This document shows, piece after piece, positions 1 through 7,280 of a stretch of DNA of 64,000 nucleotides. Source of the stretch: Manganitrophus sp963718695 (GTDB taxonomy: Bacteria > Nitrospirota > Nitrospiria > SBBL01 > Manganitrophaceae); NCBI GenBank assembly GCA_963718695.1, contig OY970371.1:4092001-4156000 (forward strand), written 5' to 3'. A program made the position numbers and the translations under genes. The stretch's first letter is position 1. Each line of letters starts with the position of its first letter. Under the pieces are notes generated by a model. The model searched no databases. It saw only the letters and a list, made by a program, of their open reading frames with translations, and had not been told where the DNA came from.

Positions 1-190
1 AATCGCTCGCCGCCAAACGCCGGAAGAGCTCAGAGAGGTTTGGGTCTATCAGGTCAAGAACCTCCATCCCCAGAACCATCTCTACCCGACCATCCGCCTT
101 CTTGTTTTCAGCAATGGGACCCTGGTTGCCCTCGACCCGACCAACCCTTATTCCCCCGAGCTGGCTCCTCGGACCGTTTCGACGTTCTGA
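1..190 (+). CDS. 3' end of an unrecognised gene (partial)
   Basis: Frame 2 is open from the window edge to a TGA at 188-190 and gives about 62 residues with protein-like composition, including the stretch QVKNLHPQNHLYPTIRLLVF. The other two forward frames here are proline- and arginine-rich and look like shadows. The start lies outside the window and I do not recognise the family. The next gene begins 64 bases downstream on the same strand, so the two could be co-transcribed. Confidence 0.5.
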   Translation, partial: IARRQTPEELREVWVYQVKNLHPQNHLYPTIRLLVFSNGTLVALDPTNPYSPELAPRTVSTF

Positions 191-254
191 AGGAACACCG
201 CCCGCGGCTCCCTGATTTTTTCAGCGCAACCACCCTTCCGCCTGGAATCGACCC

Positions 255-905
255 GTGGTCAAGAAAATCAAGAAAAAGATTCAGAAAGGCCCGAAAGCCT
301 CTTATGCCGTTCCGCTGGTGATGGCCCTGACCGCTCTCTACGGCCCCCGGCGGGAGGGGAAAGATTTCCGTCATCTGCTCGAAGGGGCGGACGCCATTCG
401 AACCGCGCTTCAACTCCACCTGGGGCAGACACTGATTCTGGCCGACCGGCCCCTTTCATTGGCCGAGTATCTGTCATGGGGATTCAAATCGCGCCCGGCG
501 CGCCTCGCGGAGATGTTCACAAATTCCGGCACCCTCCCGATGGGGCTGGCCGCCGATAACGATCTCGAAGGAGAACCGCAGCTCGGTATTCTCCCGATGG
601 TCGCCCTGGTCCAGGACCGGGCGCTGGAAGATTTTTCAGAGCGGCTTTCCGAAGAGCTTGCCGAAGTCAGCCGGGTCGCCTTCCAAAACGCCATCTACCC
701 GGCGCTCGGTCTCATTCCCGGATACGATCTTCTTCTCTACGTCCCCCCTTGCCCCGCACAGGGATTGAACCACGCCATCGATGCGCTGAATGCCTCTCTG
801 AAAGACGCGTTCGAGCAGGCGGCGGTTCCCTTTCCCGGGCCCTTTTCTTCCATTCCGGAATCGGCCCTTGCGCCGATCCCGCTGAAAGAACCTTGCACCA
901 AATAA
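255..905 (+). CDS. Hypothetical protein, 216 aa
   Basis: The reading frame starts with a GTG at 255 (MVKKIKKKIQKG) and runs to TAA at 905. The N-terminus is strongly basic with no signal peptide or obvious membrane span; the rest is a mixed, soluble-looking sequence ending in a proline-rich tail. An upstream stop in this frame lies near 210. I do not recognise a domain. It follows the partial gene at the window edge on the same strand, but nothing in the context reveals its function. The start is uncertain because no strong ribosome binding site precedes the GTG. Confidence 0.6.
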   Translation: MVKKIKKKIQKGPKASYAVPLVMALTALYGPRREGKDFRHLLEGADAIRTALQLHLGQTLILADRPLSLAEYLSWGFKSRPARLAEMFTNSGTLPMGLAADNDLEGEPQLGILPMVALVQDRALEDFSERLSEELAEVSRVAFQNAIYPALGLIPGYDLLLYVPPCPAQGLNHAIDALNASLKDAFEQAAVPFPGPFSSIPESALAPIPLKEPCTK

Positions 906-1026
906 TCACCGCCCATCCATAGTAGAGCGCCTTCTAGATTTTCGCCGACGATTTCTCCTACAATAAAAACAATAACCCTTGCGAATCCAACTCAAGCGCA
1001 AGCGGTTTCATCAGAAGGAGGGTAAA

Positions 1027-1338
1027 ATGGCGCTTTTAGAAATCAACATCGTTCCGATCGGAACCGACTCCCCCAGCATCGGCGACTACGTCGCGGAGGT
1101 GGTCAAGGTCTGCGATCAGCATGGGCTGAAATACACTCTGACCGACATGGGGACCATCATCGAAGGGGATGCCGATACGATTTTCTCCGCGGCAAAGATG
1201 CTCCACGAGCTTCCATTCAACCGCGGCGTCTCCCGGGTCCTCACGCATCTGACGGTCGATGACCGCCGGGACAAAGCCATTCACCTACAAGATGAGGTGA
1301 AAGCGGTCCAGGATCGGCTCACCCCGAAAGCGGCCTAA
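1027..1338 (+). CDS. MTH1187-family thiamine-binding protein
   Basis: The 103-residue product (MALLEINIVPIG...) matches the MTH1187/YkoF-type small ferredoxin-like fold family by its opening beta strand, the TDMGTIIEGD segment and the RGVSRVLTHLTVDDRRD segment. Family members bind thiamine or related pyrimidines in the cytoplasm. The start is fixed by an AAGGAGGG ribosome binding site 5 bases upstream of the ATG; longer upstream extensions in this frame are not needed. It stands alone ahead of tRNA-Asn. Family assignment is confident; the exact ligand in this organism is inference. Confidence 0.85.
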   Translation: MALLEINIVPIGTDSPSIGDYVAEVVKVCDQHGLKYTLTDMGTIIEGDADTIFSAAKMLHELPFNRGVSRVLTHLTVDDRRDKAIHLQDEVKAVQDRLTPKAA

Positions 1339-1419
1339 GCCGCGCGGTTGCGGAGGGGAAAGGAAGGCTCAGAGCGGGAGAAACCGATCTCTCTCAGCGG
1401 CCTTGTCCGCTCAAAGAGA

Positions 1420-1448
1420 TTGACTTTCTGCCTGGGTGCGGATAAAAT
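1420..1448 (+). promoter_or_regulatory. Promoter of tRNA-Asn
   Basis: TTGACT at 1420-1425 and TAAAAT at 1443-1448 are separated by exactly 17 bases, and the -10 box ends 29 bases before the tRNA 5' end. This is a near-consensus sigma-70 promoter and serves as a reference for the other TTGACT promoters in the window. Confidence 0.75.
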
Positions 1449-1477
1449 ACACCCCGCTTTCCTCATTTTTTCTTTAT

Positions 1478-1553
1478 TCCCCAGTAGCTCAGCTGGCAGA
1501 GCAGACGGCTGTTAACCGTCGGGTCGCTGGTTCGAATCCGGCCTGGGGAGCCA
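1478..1553 (+). tRNA. tRNA-Asn (anticodon GTT)
   Basis: A complete 76-nt cloverleaf with encoded CCA. The acceptor stem pairs TCCCCAG (1478-1484) with CTGGGGA (1543-1549), followed by discriminator G and CCA. The anticodon stem GACGG/CCGTC encloses the loop CTGTTAA, placing GTT at 1511-1513. The T arm contains GGTTCGAATCC. It has its own promoter upstream and a terminator hairpin immediately downstream, so it is a monocistronic tRNA gene. Confidence 0.97.
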
Positions 1554-1561
1554 CGCTCAAA

Positions 1562-1605
1562 AGGAGCCGTTGGAGATCATTCCAACGGCTCCTCTGCTTT
1601 TTAAT
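1562..1605 (+). terminator. Rho-independent terminator after tRNA-Asn
   Basis: A perfect 13-bp inverted repeat, AGGAGCCGTTGGA (1562-1574) and TCCAACGGCTCCT (1581-1593), with a 6-base loop is followed by the T-rich stretch CTGCTTTTTAATTT. It begins 8 bases after the tRNA CCA. Confidence 0.9.
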
Positions 1606-1811
1606 TTCCCAGAAAATTCTTATTTGCTTGAACGCGCTTTCCAACCTCAATCCTATCTCCTAAACTGGATTCGAACCCTTTCTATCAAACCATCATTAAT
1701 AGCTCTTTTCTTTGGATACCTCTTTAGTATTCCAATATTTTTCTTGACCCGCCTAAATCGAATCTGTTATTGCTCGAAGCTATATGTTCTTAAAGTCTAT
1801 ACAGCAAGGAG

Positions 1812-2039
1812 TTGATTCAGCCATGCGTTAGAGAAAGATTCCCTCAAAACATGAGGAGCGGCAGATGCACTCTCGGAGTGCGTTTCTTTCGATTCTCGCG
1901 CAGGCGGTGGAACGCTATCTGCCTCGTCCTCCATGCCTATCTCTTGATGAATAACCACTACCACCTTCTTCTGGAAACCAAGGAAGACAATCTGCCGCTG
2001 GCAATCCGCTCGGTGAAGGGGCCAGGTCTAGATATTTGA
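1812..2039 (+). pseudogene. Broken REP-associated tyrosine transposase (RAYT) remnant
   Basis: The open frame contains LHAYLLMNNHYHLLLETKED, the HUH-type histidine motif of Y1 transposases of the IS200/REP-associated group, which cut single-stranded DNA at palindromic sites. A preceding piece of the same protein, AFLSILAQAVERY, lies in another frame near 1870-1915, so there is at least one frameshift. The catalytic tyrosine region is absent: after the motif the reading frame runs into palindrome copy 1 and stops at 2039. Intact family members are usually about 150-250 residues or more, so most of the gene is lost. AAGGAG precedes the TTG at 1812. The segment is AT-rich compared with the rest of the window. 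Confidence 0.75.
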
Positions 2040-2092
2040 ATTTTAGGATAGAAGAAGATCTAAGCTCAAAAATCTAGACCTGGCCCTTTTCT
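2013..2092 (+). repeat. Palindromic repeat, copy 1 (RAYT-associated type)
   Basis: Left arm GGGCCAGGTCTAGAT (2019-2033) pairs perfectly with ATCTAGACCTGGCCC (2072-2086). The 38-base interior includes AATTTTAGGATAGAAGAAG and is almost identical in copy 2 at 3411-3493. The element abuts the RAYT remnant and ends about 10 bases before the TPR gene. Palindromes with a CAGGTCTAGA core are what RAYT-type enzymes recognise, which makes this a plausible substrate of the broken transposase next to it. Confidence 0.85.
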
Positions 2093-2101
2093 TGTAAGAA
2101 A

Positions 2102-3397
2102 ATGGATAACAGCTTATTTATGAAGAGCTACAAGGACAATTCTAAGAGGATTTTGAGGAGGTTAGTTTGGTCCATGACTGCACTGTCTATTTTTTGCTTG
2201 GATGTTACGTTGAATACTCAGATAGCAGATGGACAAATGCGTCAAAGGGATACAAATGAAATAGTGATTGTAACTAAATCTGATTGGAAAGAGTCTTACA
2301 AGAAGGGACTTCGCTACCAAGAACAGAAGGAGCACGAAAAAGCGATCGCTGAATTCAATGCTGCTCTTAAAGCTGAGCCCGGTCTGTGGCTTATTACTCT
2401 TCAACTTGGCCAGGCATATCGTGAGTTAAAACAATATGAAAAAGCGATCTTCTATCTCTCACAAGCAATAAGCAAGAACCCAGATCCTCCCTTCAGAGTA
2501 ACGGCTTATCTGCTGAGGTCGATTTCGTACGCAAGTGTAGAAAAATACAAAGAGGCCATGGATGATATCACAAAGGCAGTTGAGTTAGACCCAAAGGGGA
2601 GTGTCGGCTATTATAAAAGAGGGCAGTACTATTTAATTGCGTTTAATCAACCTGATAAGGCGCTGAAAGATTTTGATACTGCGATTACATTTGGAGAGCG
2701 GAGTGCGGGAGTCTATCATTATCGGGGAGCGGCCCTGAATAGATTAGGCCGCTTTCAGGAAGCCATAGAAAGTTATTCACAAGTCCTCAAGCTTGACCCT
2801 TCCCATTATAGTGGTCTATTGAACCGAGGTTCCACTTATCTTTGTATACAGGAGTATGATAAGGCTCTGAATGATCAAAATACGGTGTTGCGTCTCTATC
2901 CGGAAGATGTCGAGGCGCGATTAGATCGCGTTTCCGTTTACATTGCGAAGGGAGACTTTAATGCTGCCCTGTCTGATCTTCTGTTCGCGATAGATCATGG
3001 TCGTAAAGACGCTTGGCTCTATCTAACCCTTGCCGATGTATATTACCGTTTAGGAGAATTAGAAAAGGCCATCCAGGCCAACGACAAAGCGATTGAGTTA
3101 GATAACAACACTTTTCTTCAACCAAGTCTCTATTTTCAGAAGGGTCTCTTCTTATTAATAAGAGGATCTATAGACGAAGCGACGAAGTCATATGAACAGG
3201 GTATCAAGCTGGCCGTCGATGGGCGTAACTTACAGAGTGTTGAGCTGGCAGCAGGAGATATAAGCGGAGCCTCATTCTCTAAAGAGGAGGCAAAGACCGT
3301 CGCATCGAGGATTACTAGTCAATTGAATGAGACACAAAGGAAGATTGCACCTATGGCTGTCACAAATCAGGGTCAATGCCATAAAAGTAGAATTTAA
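2102..3397 (+). CDS. TPR-repeat protein with N-terminal membrane anchor or signal
   Basis: The 431-residue product opens with a basic segment and a hydrophobic stretch (LVWSMTALSIFCLDV, about residues 21-35) fitting a signal peptide or single anchor; a second in-frame ATG seven codons in is an alternative start. From about residue 60 it consists of tandem tetratricopeptide repeats (for example AIAEFNAALKAEP, AIESYSQVLKLDP, AIQANDKAIELD), at least eight by eye, so it probably acts as an exported protein-interaction scaffold. The gene is clearly more AT-rich than its neighbours and is bracketed by the two palindrome copies 9 and 13 bases from its ends, which suggests acquisition as a unit. The partner is unknown. 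Confidence 0.8.
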   Translation: MDNSLFMKSYKDNSKRILRRLVWSMTALSIFCLDVTLNTQIADGQMRQRDTNEIVIVTKSDWKESYKKGLRYQEQKEHEKAIAEFNAALKAEPGLWLITLQLGQAYRELKQYEKAIFYLSQAISKNPDPPFRVTAYLLRSISYASVEKYKEAMDDITKAVELDPKGSVGYYKRGQYYLIAFNQPDKALKDFDTAITFGERSAGVYHYRGAALNRLGRFQEAIESYSQVLKLDPSHYSGLLNRGSTYLCIQEYDKALNDQNTVLRLYPEDVEARLDRVSVYIAKGDFNAALSDLLFAIDHGRKDAWLYLTLADVYYRLGELEKAIQANDKAIELDNNTFLQPSLYFQKGLFLLIRGSIDEATKSYEQGIKLAVDGRNLQSVELAAGDISGASFSKEEAKTVASRITSQLNETQRKIAPMAVTNQGQCHKSRI

Positions 3398-3410
3398 CAG
3401 TCTATGTTTA

Positions 3411-3493
3411 GTGAAGGGGGCAGGTCTAGATATTTGAATTTTAGGATAGAAGAAGATCTAATCTCAAAAAATCTAGCCCTGCCCCCTTTTCTT
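3411..3493 (+). repeat. Palindromic repeat, copy 2
   Basis: Left arm GGGGGCAGGTCTAGAT (3416-3431) pairs with ATCTAGCCCTGCCCCC (3471-3486) with one mismatch. Relative to copy 1 the stem position GGCCAGG/CCTGGCC has become GGGCAGG/CCTGCCC, changed on both arms so that pairing is retained, while the interior is nearly unchanged. It lies in the same orientation as copy 1, starting 1398 bases after it. Confidence 0.85.
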
Positions 3494-3882
3494 TCTTTAA
3501 CCCCTGCAGAAAGAGTAATTGTAAAAGAGCTTCTAAAAGATATAGAAAATGCAGCGTCAGTATGGAAGATGAAATGACAATAAAGCGAGAAATCAAAATG
3601 AAAGCCGAAGGTGAGATCACTTACAATAATATTCTTGAAACCCTCTTTTCGGAGATTCCGCAGTTCCATTCTATAAATATGGACCAGAAGTGGCATGAGA
3701 TGGATCAGGGAGAAAAGGCCTTGCCTTCCGGAAACTCCTGTTGGTCCTGCCGGTGGATGAGTTCGATTTCTAATCAACCGGCCAGCATCAAACTCCGAAG
3801 CGCTTCGAAAACTCTCTCCATCTCTGGACCAGGCACACGGCAAAAAGTTCAATACGTATTAACGAAGGAAGCCAGAAACTAG
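3491..3882 (+). pseudogene. Fragments of two AT-rich genes downstream of repeat copy 2
   Basis: Immediately after the palindrome one frame reads LSLTPAERVIVKELLKDIEN and stops at a TGA at 3575-3577, which looks like the tail of a gene cut by the repeat. A second frame begins at an ATG overlapping that stop (3574; an ATG at 3562 is also in frame) and reads MTIKREIKMKAEGEITYNN onward until about 3715. After that the composition becomes GC-rich and unlike the beginning, so the second gene also appears truncated by fusion to other DNA before the TAG at 3882. I do not recognise either family. Neither piece is likely to be functional. Confidence 0.4.
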
Positions 3883-3910
3883 CCCACCATACCGGTGGGC
3901 GATTTTGTTT
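3882..3910 (+). terminator. Terminator hairpin
   Basis: GCCCACC (3882-3888) pairs with GGTGGGC (3894-3900) around the loop ATACC and is followed by GATTTTGTTT. It separates the AT-rich segment from the peroxiredoxin gene. Confidence 0.7.
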
Positions 3911-3982
3911 CTTCTGCCTGCGTTCCTTCCTTCCCTTTTACGGGATTGTTATGCTAACCTGGAGGCCGGGAGGGACATTCCA

Positions 3983-4537
3983 ATGAAAAAATTGATGGTC
4001 CGTGTCAGTCTGTTGATTGTTGTCGCCGTCCTCGGTATCACCGAGACCCGATCTGTCTTTGCGGAACCGGTCTTTGCCGTCCGGGAGGGGGAGCCCGCCC
4101 CCGATTTCACCCTTCCCGATCAGGAAGGAAAGCCGGTCACCCTCTCCGCGTTGCGCGGCAAGTGGGTGGTGCTCTATTTTTATCCGAAAGACGATACCCC
4201 CGGCTGCACCAAAGAGGCCTGCTCCTTCCGGGACAACATCGTCGCCATTCAACACCTCAATGCCACGGTCCTCGGGGTCAGCGTCGATTCGGTCGCCTCA
4301 CACAAGAAATTCTCCGACAAACACAACCTCAACTTTCAAATACTCGCCGACGATCAATTCAACGTCACCCGGCAATATGGCACCCTCACCCGGTTTATGG
4401 GGATGACGATCGCCCGCCGCAGCACCGTCCTGATCGATCCGAAGGGAAATATTCGGAAACTCTTTCCCTCCGTCGAGCCGGAAGATCATGCCCGGGAGAT
4501 CCATCAGGTGCTCAAAACGTTGCAAGCCGGCGGTTGA
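3983..4537 (+). CDS. Exported PrxQ/Bcp-type peroxiredoxin
   Basis: The 184-residue protein has a signal peptide (basic MKKLMVR, hydrophobic core to about residue 22, cleavage near VFA-EP at 27), so it probably works in the periplasm. The thioredoxin-fold domain follows, with PAPDFTLPDQEG and the active-site segment YPKDDTPGCTKEACSFRD: peroxidatic Cys75 and a second Cys80 five residues later, the spacing of the alpha-helical resolving cysteine in PrxQ enzymes. It would reduce hydroperoxides at the expense of a thioredoxin-like donor. The start at 3983 is chosen because the longer frame would bury the signal peptide. It stands alone between a terminator and the PH-domain gene. Confidence 0.85.
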   Translation: MKKLMVRVSLLIVVAVLGITETRSVFAEPVFAVREGEPAPDFTLPDQEGKPVTLSALRGKWVVLYFYPKDDTPGCTKEACSFRDNIVAIQHLNATVLGVSVDSVASHKKFSDKHNLNFQILADDQFNVTRQYGTLTRFMGMTIARRSTVLIDPKGNIRKLFPSVEPEDHAREIHQVLKTLQAGG

Positions 4538-4596
4538 AGCCTTCAGCCGTTTTTCCCTTCTGACGTCCCTGTCCATCACCTCCTTCGGAGATCAAG

Positions 4597-5067
4597 ATGA
4601 ATGCCGACGGAATGACCTCTCAAAACTTTCCCTCGGAGGAAGATCAGCGCGTCATCTGGGAGGGGCGGCCTTCCTGGGGTGAATATGTCTTCCTCTGGTT
4701 CTTCGCCCTGGTCTCGGCGGTCCGGGCCCTTTTTATTTTCTTTTTGCCGATGGGGGACCCCGGCAGCGGGGCGATTTATGCGCTCGGCGCCGGTCTTTTC
4801 ATCGGCCTTGCCCTTTTTCTTCGCCGCACCGACCGTTATGCCGTTACCCGCGCCGCCGTTCACCGCACGGCAGGACTCCTGGGCCGAAGCGAGAAAATCA
4901 TCCCGCTGAAAAAAATCGCCAGCGCCGGCGCAGAGCAAGGCCCGCTCGATCGCCTCTTTGGGATCGGCACCGTCGTCCTCAATCTAAAAGGGGGGGAACA
5001 GGCCGAGCGGTTGCGGGGCCTCCGCGACCCGGAGGTGGTCTGCAGGAAGATCGAAGCCCTTCTTTAA
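4597..5067 (+). CDS. PH-domain (bPH_2/YdbS-like) membrane protein
   Basis: The 156-residue product has the layout of YdbS-like proteins: a short N-terminal segment with EDQRVIWEGRPSW, two membrane spans (about residues 31-51 and 60-80), then a cytoplasmic bacterial PH-like domain starting at DRYAVTRAAVHRTAGLLGR and ending with the segment QGPLDRLFGIGTVVL, a hallmark of the family. Function of such proteins is poorly known. It is 59 bases downstream of the peroxiredoxin gene on the same strand and converges with the metallopeptidase gene 20 bases later. Confidence 0.75.
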   Translation: MNADGMTSQNFPSEEDQRVIWEGRPSWGEYVFLWFFALVSAVRALFIFFLPMGDPGSGAIYALGAGLFIGLALFLRRTDRYAVTRAAVHRTAGLLGRSEKIIPLKKIASAGAEQGPLDRLFGIGTVVLNLKGGEQAERLRGLRDPEVVCRKIEALL

Positions 5068-5087
5068 GCCGGGGGGTCGATTCTTTT

Positions 5088-5510
5088 TTAGAAAGCGATG
5101 GTCACTTGGGCGGGGAGTGTTTCCGGGGCCGGCGGGGGGGTGGAAAGATGACGGGCATATTGCTCGTAAAGCTTGTTGACCCGGCGGCCATGGACAAAGT
5201 CATGATGGCGAAAGCCCCCCCCGAAGGTGGCGGGGATATGCAGAAGCTCATGGATGAGGGTTTTGGTTTTTTCCATCTCTGAGAGACGGTCGTAATTTTC
5301 CGACACCAGCTCGATCACATAGTGCGCAGGAATGGCTAACCCGGTCTGCATCGCTTTCGGGAGAGCATGGCAACGGGCCAAAATCCGGCGGCTTCGCGAC
5401 CCGCGGCTTCGGATCGTCCGGACCCGCTTCGGATCGAGGTGCTCCCATTCGAAGAAGGCGATGATGCGGGCGACCTCCTTATCGATCTCCGGTTCCGGAA
5501 CATATTCCAT
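5088..5510 (-). CDS. Putative metallopeptidase (phage-type, PF18894-like)
   Basis: The 140-residue product has the zinc-protease motif HELLH in TLIHELLHIPATFGGG, followed by RHHDFVHGRRVNKLYE, where a further histidine can act as a third ligand. This arrangement is typical of small putative metallopeptidases found in phages and bacterial genomes. There is no signal peptide, so it should be cytoplasmic. The start at 5510 has a GGGGGAAA stretch upstream. It is convergent with the PH-domain gene and divergent from bolA. Substrate is unknown. Confidence 0.7.
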   Translation of the reverse strand: MEYVPEPEIDKEVARIIAFFEWEHLDPKRVRTIRSRGSRSRRILARCHALPKAMQTGLAIPAHYVIELVSENYDRLSEMEKTKTLIHELLHIPATFGGGFRHHDFVHGRRVNKLYEQYARHLSTPPPAPETLPAQVTIAF

Positions 5511-5615
5511 CTCGGTTTCCCCCTAGGCTGTTGAGGCGGCCGAGCGCCGACGCGATCGGGCGGGGTGACTATATCGTTCCCTTTGATTCGCTGTCAAGTC
5601 TCTCCCTCTTTGCAC

Positions 5616-5644
5616 TTTAAGATCGACATGAAATAGGGTATAAT
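5616..5644 (+). promoter_or_regulatory. Probable promoter of bolA-glutaredoxin
   Basis: A perfect TATAAT at 5639-5644 is preceded at 17 bases by TTTAAG (5616-5621), a weak -35. It lies 52 bases before the chosen bolA start and in the gap divergent from the metallopeptidase gene. Confidence 0.5.
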
Positions 5645-5695
5645 TCCCTTTCTGTGAGAAAGCATCACGTGGCCGAATTGCACGGAGTCGAACAG

Positions 5696-5941
5696 ATGAT
5701 CAGTCAGGAAGTGTTGATTAGCTACATCCAAAAGGCGATGCCGGATGCCGTGGTCACGGTGGTCGACCGGACCGGCACCAAGGACCACTATCGCCTTCAG
5801 GTCATTTCCGAGGCCTTCCGGGGAAAAAACTTGCTCGACCGGCAACGCTTTGTCTACCAGGCGCTGAACGAGCCGATGAAAGACGGACGAATCCATGCCT
5901 TGGAAATTAAATCCTATACCCCCGATGAGGCTCCCGCGTAG
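5696..5941 (+). CDS. BolA family protein
   Basis: From the ATG at 5696 the product is 81 residues (MISQEVLISYIQKAMPDAVV...), matching BolA: the helix-strand start, the DHYRLQVISEAFRGKNLLDRQ loop where the conserved histidine sits, and the carboxy-terminal RIHALEIKSYTPDE strand. A GTG at 5654 would add 14 residues not seen in the family. BolA proteins bind monothiol glutaredoxins through a shared [2Fe-2S] cluster, and the next gene encodes exactly such a glutaredoxin 56 bases downstream, so the two probably form one iron-sulfur trafficking unit. Confidence 0.9.
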   Translation: MISQEVLISYIQKAMPDAVVTVVDRTGTKDHYRLQVISEAFRGKNLLDRQRFVYQALNEPMKDGRIHALEIKSYTPDEAPA

Positions 5942-5997
5942 CCCCTTTCGGGCGATGGAAGACATCATTCATAACAGAACCAGAGGAGAAAAGAGCG

Positions 5998-6324
5998 ATG
6001 AGCAACCCAATTGAGGAAGAAATCAAGAAGGAAGTAACGGACAATAAGATCATAATCTATGGGAAGGGCACCAAGGCGATGCCGATGTGCGGTTTCACCA
6101 TGGAGACCATTCAGTTTTTCAACAAATACGGCTTTCCTTTCGAAGTGGTCGACGTGTTGAGAAACATGGAAAAGCGGGAGACCCTCTCCAAGATGACCAA
6201 CTGGCCGACCCTCCCGAAGGTCTTCATCGGCGGGGAGTTCTACGGCGATACCGACATCCTCGATGAGATGGCGAAAAAGGGAGAGATCGAGCCGCTCTTG
6301 AAGAAAGTCTTCGGGAAGGAATAA
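5998..6324 (+). CDS. Monothiol glutaredoxin (Grx4/GrxD family) with CGFT motif
   Basis: The 108-residue product aligns along its whole length with CGFS-type glutaredoxins: KGTKAMPMCGFT with the single active cysteine at residue 31, the glutathione-contacting segment NWPTLPKVFIGGEF and the DTDILDEM segment. Two positions differ from the usual family sequence: the CGFS motif reads CGFT, and the common GG(S/C)DI turn reads GDTDI. These proteins carry glutathione-ligated [2Fe-2S] clusters between partners, with BolA as classical partner, encoded just upstream. An AGAGGAGAAAAG ribosome binding region precedes the ATG. Confidence 0.9.
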   Translation: MSNPIEEEIKKEVTDNKIIIYGKGTKAMPMCGFTMETIQFFNKYGFPFEVVDVLRNMEKRETLSKMTNWPTLPKVFIGGEFYGDTDILDEMAKKGEIEPLLKKVFGKE

Positions 6325-6473
6325 CGTTCCGGGAACGTCTCTTCCATCGAATGCGTGAACGGGGTAGAGGGCGGGTGGGGCGGAGACGGGGTAGAATCCG
6401 TGTTGACCTCATCCGTATCCATCTACCCATTTTTATTGATCAATCCGGTTTTACTTAACCTGAATATTTCACC

Positions 6474-7280
6474 ATGCTGGTTCATCTGATTGCCGATTAT
6501 GGCCCCGGGGACCTCGCCTTTGCGGAGGTCGTACAGCGGATCAAGCAACATCTGCCCGATGCGGAGATCATGCTCACCCCCGTCCCCTCTTTTTCGACGC
6601 TCGCGGCCGGGTTCTGCGTCGCGCAGCTGGGGTTAAACCCTGCCCCCGCCGGCACCCTCATTTTTCATAATGTCGCGCCCCGCATGGATGATAAACGGGT
6701 CCGCGCCGCGAATGCCGGCGAGCGGCTGGCGTATGCCCGTCTGATCAGCGGGGTCCGTGTGATCGGTGTGAATGCCGGGTATTCTTTTTCGTTCGTCCGG
6801 GGAGCATCGGAGGCGCTTCGGTGGGTTTCCGTTCCGGCGGAGGGATCGCAGTTTCGCTCGCGGGATCTTTTTCCCCAAGCGATCGCCGAGATCGCGCAAG
6901 GCCGTGCTGGAATCCTGGCGGAGGAGATCTCTCCCGATCAAATCCCGGAAATACCGAAAAACCGGATCGCCTATATCGACGGCTACGGGAATCTGAAGAC
7001 CACTCTTAATCGAGACAGCTTTTCTTTCACCCCCGGCACTTCTGTTGAAGTCCGAATCGGGAAGTCTCAGCACAAGGCGACGGCCAGCCCGGCCAGCTTC
7101 GAGGTTCCGATCGGAGAGATGGCGCTCGCCCCCGGCAGCAGCGGCTGGCGGGAGGCGAGCGGCAAAACGCTCCATTGGATGGAGCTCTTTCTCCGTGGCG
7201 GAAGCGCCTGGGAGATATTTGGAAAGCCCCCGGTCGGCGCCTCGATTGAAATCAATGCCAAGGCATCCCGCTTAGACTAG
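6474..7280 (+). CDS. SAM hydrolase/SAM hydroxide adenosyltransferase family protein
   Basis: The 268-residue product follows the DUF62 fold order: an N-terminal domain beginning LIADYGPGDLAFAEVV, a middle segment VRGASEALRWVSVPAEGSQF with SRDLFPQAIAEIAQG, and a C-terminal domain starting at YIDGYGNLKTT, corresponding to the family's D-x-F/Y-G-N motif. Characterised relatives split S-adenosylmethionine into adenosine and methionine using water or hydroxide; fluorinases and chlorinases are the halide-using branch. The N-terminal aspartate motif is less canonical than in DUF62 references, so activity is inferred. It converges on the next gene, and their stop codons overlap at CTAG (7277-7280). 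Confidence 0.7.
   Translation: MLVHLIADYGPGDLAFAEVVQRIKQHLPDAEIMLTPVPSFSTLAAGFCVAQLGLNPAPAGTLIFHNVAPRMDDKRVRAANAGERLAYARLISGVRVIGVNAGYSFSFVRGASEALRWVSVPAEGSQFRSRDLFPQAIAEIAQGRAGILAEEISPDQIPEIPKNRIAYIDGYGNLKTTLNRDSFSFTPGTSVEVRIGKSQHKATASPASFEVPIGEMALAPGSSGWREASGKTLHWMELFLRGGSAWEIFGKPPVGASIEINAKASRLD

Noticed and set aside
3735..3785. tRNA-like stretch with GAGTTCGATTTCT
   Set aside because: No acceptor or anticodon stem can be paired around it.
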